64,000 nucleotides of DNA, from positions 434,001 through 498,000 of the forward strand of contig JAGTXK010000103.1 in NCBI GenBank assembly GCA_019096195.1. The letters run 5' to 3'. The notes under the pieces are model-generated. The model was not told the DNA's origin. It did not search any database and saw only the letters and a list, made by a program, of their open reading frames with translations. Below, one piece after another: positions 45,237-57,079 of the stretch. Origin of the DNA: Boletus sp. NGJ (lineage: Eukaryota; Basidiomycota; Agaricomycetes; Boletales; Boletaceae). Each line of letters begins with the position of its first letter. Positions within the stretch are counted from its first letter, which is position 1. A program made the position numbers and the translations under genes.

Positions 45237-46935
45237 TGCCACTCTCGCTTTCCTTCATGTTCCGTGCACTCACTGCATTCATCACCAGTTTACTGTTTTC
45301 TCGCTCAGCAAGTGTCCTTGCTGTCGTTGTATTCGATCTGGGGGAGTACGCTATAAATACTGTTACATGCCCTGCCATCGACAGGGTCCTCAACCAGAGC
45401 TTAAACATCACTATCGGTGAGTACACTGCTGCCTATATGCGCTCTGCAAGGTGGTGTCTCTCATGGCGTAGCATACATCGACATCAATCCCTCTGCGGGT
45501 ACGACCATTCTGATGGTGCATGGCTGGCCGAGTCTGTGGAGTAGCTGGGGCCGGCAGATTGAACATTTCAAGGCATTTCGTATCTTCCTACAGATTAACA
45601 ATCCCTCATTTTTCCGTTCAGCACGATTATCGCCTGGTGGCTATCGACGTCCGCGGATTTGGAGGGTCCTCGCACCCCTCCGACATCCAATCGTCGAGTA
45701 CCATGGCGGATATCGTAGGAGATTTGACATGTGTTCTCCAGCATGCTGGGATTCCGTCGGCAGTCTGCTTGGGGTATGCTCCGCTCTCTGTTTACCAGAT
45801 TCTCTGACTCTTTGCTATAAAGTCACGATTGGGGTTCGGTCGCGTGTTACGAGGCTGCGAGGAGACGCCCCGACGTGTTTTCTGCTGTGATCGGTGTGAC
45901 CATTCCAGTGAGTCGAATGATGAGTACTTGCCTGGTGTCCATGTTCACATCCCGCAAGTATCTTCCCTCCTCGAACCCCTTCCAACCCATCCAGTCGATC
46001 TCGGCGCTGATACCCACACTTTCCTACCAAGTCTTTTTTGCACAAAACACATCTGAAGCCATTGTCGAGCTGAACAGAGATGTCCTGCGCACGTTGAGAG
46101 GCACACTAAGGACCGTCGCCAGTCCGCCTCCGAAGGCGTTCTTGCGCAGCCGGGAGACCTTTATGGGTGCGTGGGATGGCATGGAGGCAAGTCTTGTTAT
46201 TCCCCGTCAGTTCCAGCGACCGACGTGTTTGCTAGATACCTCCGATTCCGTACTTTTTGAAAGTGGAAGAGGATTACTTCGTAGAGAGGTTCAGTCGACA
46301 AGGGTTTGATCATTGTAAGTGCTTTACACTTCTATGCTTGGCATAAGTTGACAATTTTGACGTCCGTACCCTTAGCACTGATGTTCTATACCAGCGGAGT
46401 AAGCATCGACTTCTCTTGACCCTATCGTGCTGCAGATTCGCGCATTCTAACGAGGATACATGCGTCAGAACAAGTATGGGACATGGAAATCGGCACACGA
46501 CCAAGGCAATTTCACAATTCCTCAACCCGTCCTTTCGGTGCTCCCCCTCAAGGTGCGTGCTCGATATACGCGCCTCACACACGAGGAGTGAAACAGTGAG
46601 CGGACTTGCCGATACACCTCACCCAAGGATCCCGTCGCAGATTGGGAAATGATGGCCAAGTCTTCAGGGGTGGCTAAGTATTTGCCACAGTTGACTACAA
46701 AGGTACGTCGATACGGAGATATGCTCACTGTGTGTCGATCGGGTCATCTCCTCGCTCATGAATGCAGACAATGGATGGCGCACACTGGCCACACATGGAA
46801 TTCCCACACGTGTTCAATGCAATCATGGGCGAGTGGCTGGTTGGAGTGGGATTGAAAGGTGAGCTAAACGAGAAGGCGGGTGGGCCGCAGGTTGAGAGAG
46901 AAAGGGAAAACCATGCCATGATCGACGAGCTTTGA
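45237..46935 (+). CDS. Epoxide hydrolase, alpha/beta-hydrolase fold
   Basis: The N-terminus (MPLSLSFMFRALTAF, followed by a hydrophobic LAVVVF) is a probable signal or membrane anchor. The enzyme motifs follow in order: HGWPSLWSSWGRQ (oxyanion-hole HGxP), VAIDVRGFGGSSHP, LGHDWGSVACYEA (Asp nucleophile, joined across an intron at 45,772-45,820), IPYLPSSNPFQP, SYQVFFAQNTSEA, RTVASPPPKAF, a cap region with EEDYFVERFSRQGF, NFTIPQPVLSVLPLK then DPVADWEMM (acid region), and MDGAHWPHMEFPHVFNA (catalytic His). The stop is at 46,935. It hydrolyses epoxides to diols. Two introns need GC-AG borders (after EHFK and after WDGME), and the first intron would be only 34 bp. The exon after YTSG could not be placed exactly. 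Confidence 0.85.
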
Positions 46936-47658
46936 AGATGCGATAGCAAGCTTGTAGACGACAGTGGACTCGTGTATAATGTTGCCTTTTCAACAGTTGA
47001 TACGTACCGATTTTGATCGATCAATACTGCGCCACCGCAATGGTCCATCTGCTACTGTATGTGTGATAGAGTGCGAGGCATTACCCATGACATGAAAACG
47101 TTCATCACCGCGACAATTTTGACTGCATGATGGAAACCAGCCGTGGCCGACGGCGGAAACACTGAGGCGAGCGGACGAACAGAACTAGACCACGCTCTAT
47201 ATGGTGACTATGACGTACGGGTACAAGAAGGACTGTCTATCTCTACGGGGTGTGATGGGATATATACTGTCGTACACGTGACCAGTGTGCCAGTGGGTCA
47301 GTGAGGCTTACACATGAACTGTGCTCGAATCGAGAAAATAGTACTGACAATACCTTTCGTCGGTGTGCGATTGCGTTCCTTGCTGTCGAGACTCGTCGGT
47401 GATTTGCCAAGAGCCCATCGGGGAAGTTTCCGCCCATGCAAGGCAATTTTGTAACGACTTTCAACTGCCCCATAATGAAAGGGCACTACAGTGTACTCCT
47501 TGCATGCATAGATGACACGATCCAAGATTCAGACTACGTACACGTCATGTAATACTACACTGATACCGCCCCAAATACTTGTATGCAACAGAACCCCGAG
47601 CAATGCATCGACCGAGGTGAGTCGATTCAGTGACGAGGACTAACCTATTTCCAGCTGC
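46936..47658. other. Intergenic between convergent genes
   Basis: No gene seen. The epoxide hydrolase and the chitinase genes converge here. Confidence 0.45.
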
Positions 47659-49803
47659 TCATGGACTGTTCGTCGGAACGGCAGGGAAGATTCCTAAAGT
47701 TGCCTGTGCCGTATTTCCGGGATCACCAATCCTGGCGGTCGCAAAGCTCGTCGTACAGGCCCCTTCGTCCACCCAAACACCTGCTGCACCTGTCATGCGA
47801 GGGTGAGGACACTGCGAATCAAGTTTACGCAAGACATACCTCCAGGAACGTCATTATACGTCCACCATTTCGCAGTCCAGAGGTCCCCACTGAAAATTAT
47901 GTGTCAGCATAGTAGGGCACTCGGATGTAGTACACTACCGCCGCACTTGTACGTGATTTGATCACCGCCCACATACTAGTGGAGGAGCGTATTGTCAGCG
48001 AAAGCACGCGTCGCGACCCACCAGGGGGATGGCTTACAGCGACATCCGACTGCCACGCAGAGACTCCGGCGCAAGAACCCGTACCGGTTGATGTGGTAGT
48101 AGCCACAGTCGTTGTAGTCGGCGGAGTGGTCGAAGTGACTGGCATACTCGTCGTGGTCGTCACAGTTCCTCCACCCGACCCACCGGTCAGCGCGTCTTTC
48201 ACAGAAATATCATATCTATTGTTGGCTGGAACCCAGTTAGTCTCCTCCATGATTGGGTTTCCGAGAAACCACAAACTGTAGGCTTGTGACATGTCCCACA
48301 GCATCACACCACCGAACGACGAATACTTGCTGCGCGTCTGCTCGATGATGGTGGAAATCGTTGAAGCATCGACGTAATTCGACCCTGCTGCACTGGAAGA
48401 CGCAGGAGCACCAATAAACACCTTCACGTTCGGATTAGGAGACACCGTCTTGGCCCAGTTATCCCTGTTGCATGAATGAGATACTCCGGGCCGAAAATGA
48501 TGCTGGGCGATTAATACCATGTAGCAAAGTTCCAGTCCTAGCGTGACGTAAGCATAAATGGTGCATATACGATGATTTGCAAGCACTTACGTTCGGGTTG
48601 TCATAGTTGGTGAGCCCACAGTAGTTGTTGTCTACGTGACGAGTGAGCAAGAGGCTCGCAAGTTCCTTTAGTCCGCGGCACTCACAGAACTGGACAAATA
48701 CGGCATCAAATGGCACCGCATTGATCGTATCACCAATATATGCGTCGGGATAAGGACATTGAGGGGCTATGGAAGACGTTTGGCAATTATTAGGTATGAA
48801 CTTGATACCCTTTGCTCACCTGCGGTGATGTAATATCTTGAAGGACGCAATTATGAGCAGAGGCACACCCAGAATAATATTAGTACAAACGGTTTGTTAC
48901 CACCATCCATCAGTTGACGAAGCGTCGTCAAGAACGCAGTGAATCCCGTCTGCGTTCCACCTTCGATATCCATATCAATCCTTTCCGACGATAAGCCACG
49001 GATAACGTGCGATACGTGTGACGACGGAGGCTTACCCATCCAATACCGCGTCACCAAACGGACGGGTACTACTCGTCCCACCAAGGAAGAGGTCCCAGAT
49101 GATTTGCGCAAAAGCTTCACCTTCGGCATCGTCTGTAAAGGACGCTGCACCAGTCGCTCCACCGAGCGAGATAGTCACGATCGTGCCTGCAGCCTGGCAT
49201 GTCTGGATATCCGAAGCGAGGAACGTGCAGTTTGGGAGTTGAGTTCCGGGAAAAACCCCGTTGGAGGATGTGCTACACGTCTACAAGGATTCCAAGCGTC
49301 GACTGCTGGTCACGTTGGAAATACATGTTTGAACTCACGTTGGCGAGATTCACGGACGGGAGGCCGCCTGTCGTGTTGAATACGTCCAAAAAGGCCATCG
49401 GGATAATGGTAACGGTGGGGTTCTGTCGTCAACGTCGAATCGGGTAACATTGGGTAATGGAGGTACAGCAACCTACTTGGCAATAGTACGAGATGGGCTG
49501 TTGCCAATTGGCAGTGTCGCTTGGATTGGTCGCACCGTATGAATTCTGGCCCCAGTATCTAAGGCGTCATGGCGAGTTCAAAGAGACGACGAAGAGAACA
49601 GACTCCACCACTCACATGGCCAACTGGAACGAAATGTGAAGACGTGAAAATATAATAAACACGGACTGACGACTCACGTTCGTGTTTACAGACATGTCGA
49701 ATGCCCTTACCATAGGCATTGATTGAAAGAAGCCCATAGCCAAGAATTGCACGAAGAGATATCTCGTCGCCAGCAGAGGGATGGCGAACGAAAGACGAGA
49801 CAT
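47659..49803 (-). CDS. Class III endochitinase, GH18, with chitin-binding module
   Basis: Start ATG at 49,803 with a hydrophobic leader (IPLLATRYLFVQFLAMGFF), then YWGQNSYGATNPSDTANW, a marker of class III GH18 chitinases. IIPMAFLDVFNTTGGLPSVN, GTIVTISLGGATG and the catalytic DGIDMDIEGG (joined across an intron near 48,985-49,050) follow; the Glu is the acid/base. NAVPFDAVFVQF, NYCGLTNYDNPN, WAKTVSPNPNVKVFIGAP, and GGVMLWDMSQAYS complete the barrel. A Thr-rich linker (VTTTTSMPVTSTTPP) leads to a CBM5/12-type module: CAGVSAWQSDVAV, then GGDQITYK, LWTAKWWTYNDVPGG, AAGVWVDEG. About ten short introns. It is secreted and cuts chitin, probably in wall remodelling or in feeding on other fungi. It looks intact. 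Confidence 0.9.
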
Positions 49804-51563
49804 GGCTGAAAGCTGAACAACCCGAGGAGGACGTCTGAAGAGGTCAGTAGTCGTCTCAACATCGATCCTTTATCGGTTCCCAGCAAGTAAATAGGGTGAA
49901 TGCGCCACATTATGGCTCCGAAGAAATTTGCCCAAAGGTAGTACTGGGTCGTCCGCCTATGGTGCAATGAGCAGAGGGGCGGACGCTTCCCCATCCGTTG
50001 ATATCATTTTACTATCAGAGCGACAGCTATCAGTGTGCAGTGTGTGCAAAAGGCTCACCATGTGGGCCGCTGGCAACTTTTAGCGTGTGACCAAACTTTG
50101 GTCACCCTTTTTGGTACGAACTGCATCATTACAAGAACATCCATCGGTAGCATGAGGAACGGCACTTCGCCCCAGAGCTTGCCCAAGAACACTGGTGAGT
50201 CTAGTACCAATTTGTTATCTAGAACAGGATTTGCCGTACGCGCTCACTGAGTGGACTACATGGCTCGGTGTAGTTATTCACGGAAGAGTCATCAGCTAGG
50301 AACTCCTGACCCCTTGATCCCTGAAACGTGCAGATCTGACCCCATGGTGCTCAGCGTTATCGCCTACAACGGAGTCCTTGAAGATAAGATTCCCGGGCCA
50401 TTCCTATTTACAAGTCGGAGAAACCTCGTCCTAGCAAGCGGTAGGTTTGACAGTCAAACCATGCTACATTAGTAAAACATCACGTTCGCAACAATGAAAT
50501 GTTTAGCCGTTTAGGACCCGGTGGCTCATGTGAGCTTCCAGCTCTTCCTCCCGGATCGCATCATCACCAAAGGCACCACCTGAGCCCAGGCTCCCGCAAG
50601 CATATCCTACGCTTGACTCCTGTCGCTCGGGAAGACGGATCGGGGACCGGTTCTGCCCTTGTCGAGCGTTCTCAACATCTTTAGAGCCCAGAGCTTCTGC
50701 GACGTCCAGTCACGCAACAACAGACAACTTTTGCCTTCTCACGAAAATGATGGAATAATTTCAAACTCCCAGAACCACAACATGAACGGTCTCTCGGTGG
50801 TGCGCACCGCTGCAGAGAAACACAAAACCAGGAAGAAGGGCAAACACGAAAGACAGGAGGTCTGATCTTTATCATGGGACGACATCGAGAGCGTCTTCAA
50901 ACACACCATATTGCTCACGTCAACGAGGTAAAACGAGAACCACGGTCGTCGTTCTGACTCGGAACCCTCGGTCTTGATGCTTGCATGATCCATACGGTGT
51001 CAACGTCCGGTTTATTTCTGTCACTTCAACGTTATCACTCTGTATATATATATATATTGAGCCGTGAACAGCCTGTTACAGCCATGTGCGGCGAGGAAGG
51101 TCAAATCGGGCGTCCGAATCGCTATCAGCATTCAATGGCTCATGCACCATCATGCGGCACCGGGGAATCCAGATCGAGGACAGTCAACGCTAGAGAGGCA
51201 GAATAGTTGACCATATGGCCCGTGAGACGCAAGGCTCTATATGCTGATTACACGCTCAAGAACTAATCAATACCATACTTTCCGGGTGAGAGGATTCGTG
51301 AAGAGGGCAGATGCATCGAAACGAACGTCTTTGAGGAGCTGAAGCACAAACTTGTTTGCTAGTAAAACTGCCACACCTCATCGATCCGGCAGGCATCATG
51401 AATGGTTAGTGAACGATGTCTCATCCTCCGTAGCGAACGAGGTAGAGAAGATATGATGATACAATGACGATTCATAGTTTATTCTCGGTCTCGCTCAGCG
51501 AGTCGTGCAACATCATCTAGTATCATGCCCACGAACCCAGCATCGAAGCACTGTCCATCATAA
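49804..51563. other. No gene seen; short TA microsatellite
   Basis: Upstream region of the chitinase gene and about 1.5 kb of unassigned sequence. A (TA)7-8 run lies at 51,043-51,057. Short ORFs on both strands do not resemble known proteins. Confidence 0.45.
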
Positions 51564-53449
51564 CTAGTGTCCAAACTGGAATGAGAACCCACCACCCCTT
51601 CCACCGGCCTGGAAGAACTGCGAGAACGGGTGCTCGCCACTTCCTCCAAAACCACCATTCTGGAAACCACCAAACGGATGGCCACCTTGGGAGTTTGGGT
51701 CGTTTGGATCGTCGCCGTTGTCGAAGCGCTGGCGAAGTTCTGCGGATTTGACAATTATGACAACGCATTTCATGAAGTAGATATAAGAACACTCACCAGG
51801 GTCGGTGAGGACTTCGTATGCTTCATTGACGGCAGCCATTTTTGATTCTGAGCCACCCTTATCTGGATGCGCAGTCATGGCGGCTTTACGGCTGATCTTA
51901 ATGTAAGTATACATTTGATTCCGACAGAAAGGAAGGGTTGCGCACAAAGCTTTCTTAATGGTCTTGGCGTCGGCATCCCGTGCAACACCCAAGACCTTGT
52001 AATAGTCTTTTTGCTTCGATTGCTTCAACAGCCGTTGGGCTTTCTGCAGCCGACTGAGTACCTGAAAGACATACAGTGAGCAATCAGTTTGAAGAAAACC
52101 GCAAGGGGCTTACATCGCGGTCACTCCTGCCACTACCTTCCGCTGCTCTCTCGAATGCTCTGACAGCGTCGTCCCATTCTTCACGAATGAGCAGCGCTTC
52201 ACCCTTCCCGATCCATCCGTCGACCTCTGCATTACCCTCAGACATCATTTCGCTTGCAGCCCTGAGAGTATCCTCCGACATCGCCAAGAGTGCATCACAC
52301 CATACCTCACCCTTCTTCGGTAGATTGAGCTTGGTGTATGCACGGCACATCGACCGTAGGATGTGTGCGCGCCGCGGACTCGAGAGTCGAATGTCAGGAA
52401 TGGGTACGGAGGACGAAGCAAAGAGCTCGGGTGAACCATGAGTCCGGAGTGCATCTTCAAAAGTAGCCGCGAAACCATCTCCTGGGAACTCCTTAGATGA
52501 ACCGGCGACGTGTTTTACTACACCTATCCAATCGTTGTCCTGAATGTGCTTGTCGAGTTTGGCGAAACTCTTGTCGAGTGCCTTGACTAGCCTGTAAGCA
52601 GGCTTGCAAGAAGGTGAGTCGGGATCTAGATGTAGACATTGCTTGAGAGGAGCGAGATGAGAGGTATGCGAGGATGTGGATTGGGAAGGAGGGAGAAGGA
52701 AATATGCCAATCGGAATATACGCATGAGAGAGGACGTTGTTGGTTGGGAGAGATGCGAAAGTCGGCTATAGACGTGTAAATCAACATCAGCATAAAATAT
52801 CAATAGACGACGCTTACCTTAAATCGACGACAGCACCTTGTGGATCACCTCCTGCAAGACTGCATTCGGCGCGAATTCGACGAATCTCAGTGCTGTGACT
52901 GGCTACCCTGAGAGCTTGCGTCGCCGCCTCGGAACAAACTGTCCAGAGTTGAGCACGCTTGGCATTACTCGCTTTCTTGGCAGCCGTCTGGGCTTCATTA
53001 ATGTCCACCACCAGTTCGTCGACTGAGGGACTACCAGAAACCTTTGACGCGTAGGTATCAAGAGTGCTCTTGGCTTGAGCGAAATTTCCATCCTTGGTGT
53101 ATATCTTCGCCATCATCATGATTGCTTTATCGAACTCGCCAGAAGTTAGTTCAAGGACTTTGGAGAAATCGTCCAATGCACTGGAATGTCTACTGAGCGA
53201 GTAGTAGGCGGTAGCACGTTTGTAGAAGAGTAGGTAATCGCCCGGCGACAGCGAGATGGCATCCGTGTATGTCTTGGCAGCATCGCTGAATTGACCAGCA
53301 GAAAGGAGGGCATCTGCACGAGCGACGAGAGGTTGGAGGTTGGGGTGGGCTATCGAACCCGATGAACTTGACGGTTCACCAAGCGCTGGAGAGACCAGCA
53401 ACAAGAGCCCAGCAAGTATAGGTAGCCTCATTCGGGCAAGTAGTCGCAA
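51564..53449 (-). CDS. ER-luminal TPR/DnaJ co-chaperone (DNAJC3/P58IPK type)
   Basis: Exons 53,449-52,818, 52,765-52,114, 52,061-51,946, 51,891-51,797 and 51,739-51,564 join in frame to about 557 residues, the usual length of this family. The N-terminus has a signal peptide (LPILAGLLLLVSPALG). TPR helices follow (ARADALLSAGQFSDAAKTY, YLLFYKRATAYYSLSRHSSA, LDPDSPSCKPAYRLVKAL, WIGKGEALLIREEWDDAV). The C-terminal J domain is [34 protein letters not shown] in parts, with the HPD triplet, and ends in a G/F-rich tail (HPFGGFQNGGFGG). The family recruits the Hsp70 BiP/Kar2 to unfolded clients in the ER. No HDEL is seen at the end. It looks intact. Confidence 0.92.
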
Positions 53450-53623
53450 ACGTGTCCAGATGGAAAACGGAACAACGAAGGTATTCCAACCTCAGGGTAA
53501 GTTACAGTTATATATGGCGTCAAGTTCAACTTGGACGCACACGTTATACAAGGACACGTTCACTCTCCCACGCTAACCACGGCCTCGGGTTAGGGTTTGT
53601 CGTGTCAGTAGTGGAATAACGAC

Positions 53624-53998
53624 ATGCCACTCGAAATGCTCCCAGAGCGCTTCGGTATCGCCACTCATCACGAACTTGACAAGGCTGTGAAAGGAGCCGT
53701 AGCAGAAGATATCCGAACTGATGTCGAGGGGCTTTCCGCTGGAGAATATGCCCGTCTCCTTACTACATATGTACTAACGCCATCCTTGCGAACTGCCGTA
53801 AGCACCTGGACTACTTCATCTGAAGAAGTAAAAGAGCCAATCAAGACCCGTGGTGGGCTACAAGATATGCTCGCTACCGCCTGGAAGCAAAAATCATATC
53901 GTGAGATTGAAACCTCCGAGTGCGTGTCCACAACCCGTGCAAACGATATACTAACGGGACAAGTCTTGTTGGACATTGCGCCAGTCAGTTTTAAATAG
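53624..53998 (+). CDS. Small unrecognised protein, possibly truncated
   Basis: A 124-codon ORF (MPLEMLPERFGIATHHELD; LSAGEYARLLTTYVLTPS; GGLQDMLATAWKQKSY) starts 175 bp from the divergent DnaJ gene. The same frame stays open for about 55 more codons after its TAG (IIHFELLLSRVAAIDLHKK), so either the stop is a lesion or an intron is missed. Mixed helical composition; no family recognised. Confidence 0.45.
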   Translation: MPLEMLPERFGIATHHELDKAVKGAVAEDIRTDVEGLSAGEYARLLTTYVLTPSLRTAVSTWTTSSEEVKEPIKTRGGLQDMLATAWKQKSYREIETSECVSTTRANDILTGQVLLDIAPVSFK

Positions 53999-54404
53999 CT
54001 GAAACAGGGCCGGAACAGCCAGCCACCAATGCGACGATGTTGGGCCGGTTCACAAATTATCCATTTCGAACTGCTCCTGTCACGCGTGGCCGCAATCGAT
54101 CTGCACAAGAAGCCTGAAGAGCTGGAAGACTCTGCTGGTGGCTGTCGACGCCGGCATGGTTGACATGAGTCAACGTGGCGAACTGGCCAGCTGACTACTA
54201 TGGCTGCTAGCCAATGACCTGTTCATTCGTACAAGAACATGAAGATGCCTTCTACATGGGAAGAGCATCTCACTGCTGTGAGATGATTCGGTCATGGATT
54301 GACTTGAAATCATTTGGACCACAGATGTGGAGTGAGCAGGATATGCAAGCATTGGCAAAATGTTCGAAAATGCATATTCAAGTTTCTCACATTGGGTGTT
54401 AACA

Positions 54405-54656
54405 TCACTGGGTCCAAGAGAATGAATTAAGGTCAGTCTTCCAATTTCCATTTTCATAATGTACACTCAAGTCTGATATATGATGACCTGGTATGTAGCT
54501 TGGACGAGTGGACACTATGCTGTTGGCAGAGGACCAGTGTGTTATGACCTCATAACAATAGGACACATGACCTGGTGAACTGAAGGCAATCTGGGTTTCA
54601 TGAGGACCTGCTACTCTCCCTTCTTCTAAGTAGACAAGGGTTTGGTCAGCCGGCAA
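54405..54656 (-). pseudogene. Orphan protein fragment next to LTR family A
   Basis: The minus strand reads ADQTLVYLEEGRVAGPHE, AFSSPGHVSYCYEVITHW and HISDLSVHYENGNWKTDL, a very protein-like 80 residues with a following stop. It begins about 20 bp from the LTR at 54,679 and has no visible start exon, so it appears truncated. Family unknown; similar to repeated mushroom sequences as far as I remember. Confidence 0.4.
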
Positions 54657-54678
54657 GTAATGTAGCAGGCTTTGTGGG

Positions 54679-55422
54679 TGTTAGGATAACCACCTAAGCC
54701 TGATATGCGAGTGACAAAGATGTCCAGCTCCCAACATATCTCAGAGCAGCAACTGTCCACAATGTATGCTCTGTGAGGTTTCTACTACCTGTTCTAACCC
54801 TGTAGGAACAGATACCTCTTATAACCCTGGTTTGATAACAGGGAGTACAGCTATGCCTTCAACCTTAATGGGTAGCAAAGCAAACAAAGAGGCTAGTAAT
54901 CACTGCAATTACTAGCAAAATGAGAAGCAACACTTCCAGCTTTGACTTCTAGGAATAGAAGTCGGTGGGGGAGCAGAGATGATATACACCAGGTTGGATT
55001 GTGTAGATCAAGGTTCGGGAGTTACATGAAGGGCAAACACCCATATATATAGACCTTCCCAATCTAGGGTAGGTTTCTTATCATATATAGTAATATGAGA
55101 TTGTAGATCGAATATTACTATGAAAGGAGATCTGAGGCATCAGACAAATGTGGATTTGGAATACTGGGCTGTGTATAAGAAAACACAGCCAGGGAGGCAA
55201 TGTCTATGATCAGATCAAGAGGTGAAATAGTCACAGGTGAAATAGAGGGCTGTGTCACAGCCATAGTGGTGCATCGCCTAGAAGCAGTTTAGGTGAGGTG
55301 ATGCTTGTGTGGGTATTGCAGGAGAATCCCACATCAGAGGAGTCAAAGAGAAGGTTGTCCCAGAGTCTGGAAGGGGGTGAAGAAAGGGAAAAAGGTATAC
55401 CCTCTTCCATGACCATAATACA
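54679..55422 (-). repeat. LTR (repeat family A), diverged copy
   Basis: The reverse complement starts TGTATTATGG and ends GGTTATCCTAACA, and aligns along its first ~420 bp with the copy at 28,488, including CATAGACATTGCCTCC and a TATA-like stretch (CTATATATATGGG). It is shorter (744 bp) and much more diverged than that copy. No target duplication is recognisable. A fossil; no retroelement coding sequence adjoins it. Confidence 0.7.
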
Positions 55423-55721
55423 ATGGAGTACAGTGCTGGCATAAACAACTGTTCAGCAACAAGGTGATACTGATATATTTCAAAGATGACCTTGAAAACA
55501 CATGGCCAAAAAAGTCAACATTCATCCAGATGAAGATATGACATCCTGTGGGATGTTGCATGTATGGTTAACTTTACCTTTTCAACAAAGATAGTTTAAT
55601 CTTTCATCAGGCAAAACAACAAGCATAAATGCAGTGAAATGCCAGTGTGTCAGGTGAGTGGGCAATCATGTTTGTCAGTATGTATGATTCACTATTTCCC
55701 TCTGATATGGCATGCTGCTTA
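55423..55721. other. No gene seen
   Basis: Unassigned sequence between an LTR and the left end of the Tc1-like element. Confidence 0.4.
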
Positions 55722-55827
55722 CAGCTGTTTGCAAATTTCTGTGAAAAACAAATTCTGAAAAGTTGCACCTTGAAGACAGCCAGGAAGGAACCCTGGGTGC
55801 AGCTGAGTGGGTGGCCTGCACAGCTGA
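55722..55827 (+). repeat. Left terminal inverted repeat of copy 1
   Basis: Pairs with 58,724-58,829 on the other strand. Shared blocks: GCAAAT, CTGAAAAGTTGCACCT, GACAGCCAGGAAGG, CTGAGTGGGT. About 80-85 percent identical by eye, so the two ends have diverged. Confidence 0.8.
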
Positions 55828-55833
55828 ATAAGC

Positions 55834-56930
55834 GTGTTTGTTTTGCACTCCCATGCCAGGGCCCTACCATGTCGTGCCTCCCAATGTCAAAATGTCAAAG
55901 CTCGAATTCCACTCCTGTATAATGACAACTATAGCGTTAATGATATCTGCCACATACTAGGTAACAAGAAATTGCTAGTTTATAGGATGCTCTCTTTGTA
56001 CTTGAAATATGGCACCATCACCAACCCAAGCAAATGTTCTTACATAACTGGGCACCATTGACTCCTCACCTCTGCTGACATCGCTTTCATTTCCACTGTT
56101 ATCCAGAATTGCAACACCATCTACATTGATGAGCTTTAGTGTGAACTTTGGACCAAGCATCAAAAAGTTTATAACACTTTCAAATCTTCTCTGAACACTT
56201 CAATGTCTTTCCATCATATGTAAAGTTGTTTCATGTGCAGCTGCAGAACGAAACAAAGAGATACATGTGATCTATATGAATCAGATTGCTGCTGATATGC
56301 CAGATCTGAACATGCTTCTTTTTATTGACGAAGCAGCCAAAGATAAGTGGACATTCACCCACCAATATGGGTGGTTGGAGAAGAGTGTCTGCTGCTATGT
56401 CAGCAGATGCTTTGTTTAAGAAACAAGGTTCTCAATCCTTCCTGCCATCACTCTTGATGGTATCATTGCATACAATATTATAGAAGGACCAGTTAACAGT
56501 CAGTGCTTTATGAGATTTTTTAAGAAACATGTGATATGTCTTCGTAGTTCATGTATAGTATTTACTTATCTTTTGTACAGATGCCTCTCACCAACCTGTG
56601 TCCTGATCCCCATAGCATTATCATCATGAACAATTGCCACATCCATAAGACCGAGGAGGTCCGCATGCTTATTGAAGACATGCACCATACATACATCAAT
56701 AGTACATTGTTCTTTACATAGTACTAACTACTACTAGTTTACAAGCTTATCTTCCTCTCCACCTACTCTCCTAATTATAATCTGATTGAACAAGCATTCT
56801 CAGTAATCAAGGCATACTTTCAGTGCTATCTTGACAACTTCTCAATGACCACAATTGTATGCACTTGTCAGAGCATTACTCCTGACAAAGCAAAAGGCTT
56901 TTTTTGGGTATCAGGCTACATTGTGTAGTG
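55834..56930 (+). pseudogene. Tc1/IS630-type DDE transposase of copy 1, dead
   Basis: A helix-turn-helix start (NVKARIPLLYNDNYSVNDI, then LGNKKLLVYRMLSLYLKY) is followed by LLTSADIAFISTVIQN, an alanine-rich IYMNQIAADMPDLNMLLFIDEAAKD (first catalytic Asp; quoted in two motifs, the second being LLFIDEAAKD), FSILPAITLDGIIAYNII, PLTNLCPDPHSIIIMNNCH, and YSPNYNLIEQAFSVIKAYF with the final Glu. In this family the second box is normally VLDNCSIH; here it reads IMNNCHIH, so the second Asp is replaced by Asn. One TGA interrupts before LLTSAD, and further stops and frame changes follow. It cannot be active. Confidence 0.8.
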
Positions 56931-57079
56931 AGAAATGGACCTAGTACTGTAGTTGTTAGTTGTAAAGCCTTGCAAATTACTCCTGCAATGAACATATGGT
57001 TGTTGTAACAAATTCACAGTGACATAATGAATTTATAGTGAAAATAGATTGTAAGGCTAATGATGCAGATATTATCCTA

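Noticed and set aside
47661-47912. Plus ORF of 83 codons
   Set aside because: Antisense to the last exons of the chitinase gene.
53668-54108. Minus ORF of 146 codons
   Set aside because: Antisense to the plus ORF at 53,624, whose composition is more protein-like; the minus frame has no start context or splice support.
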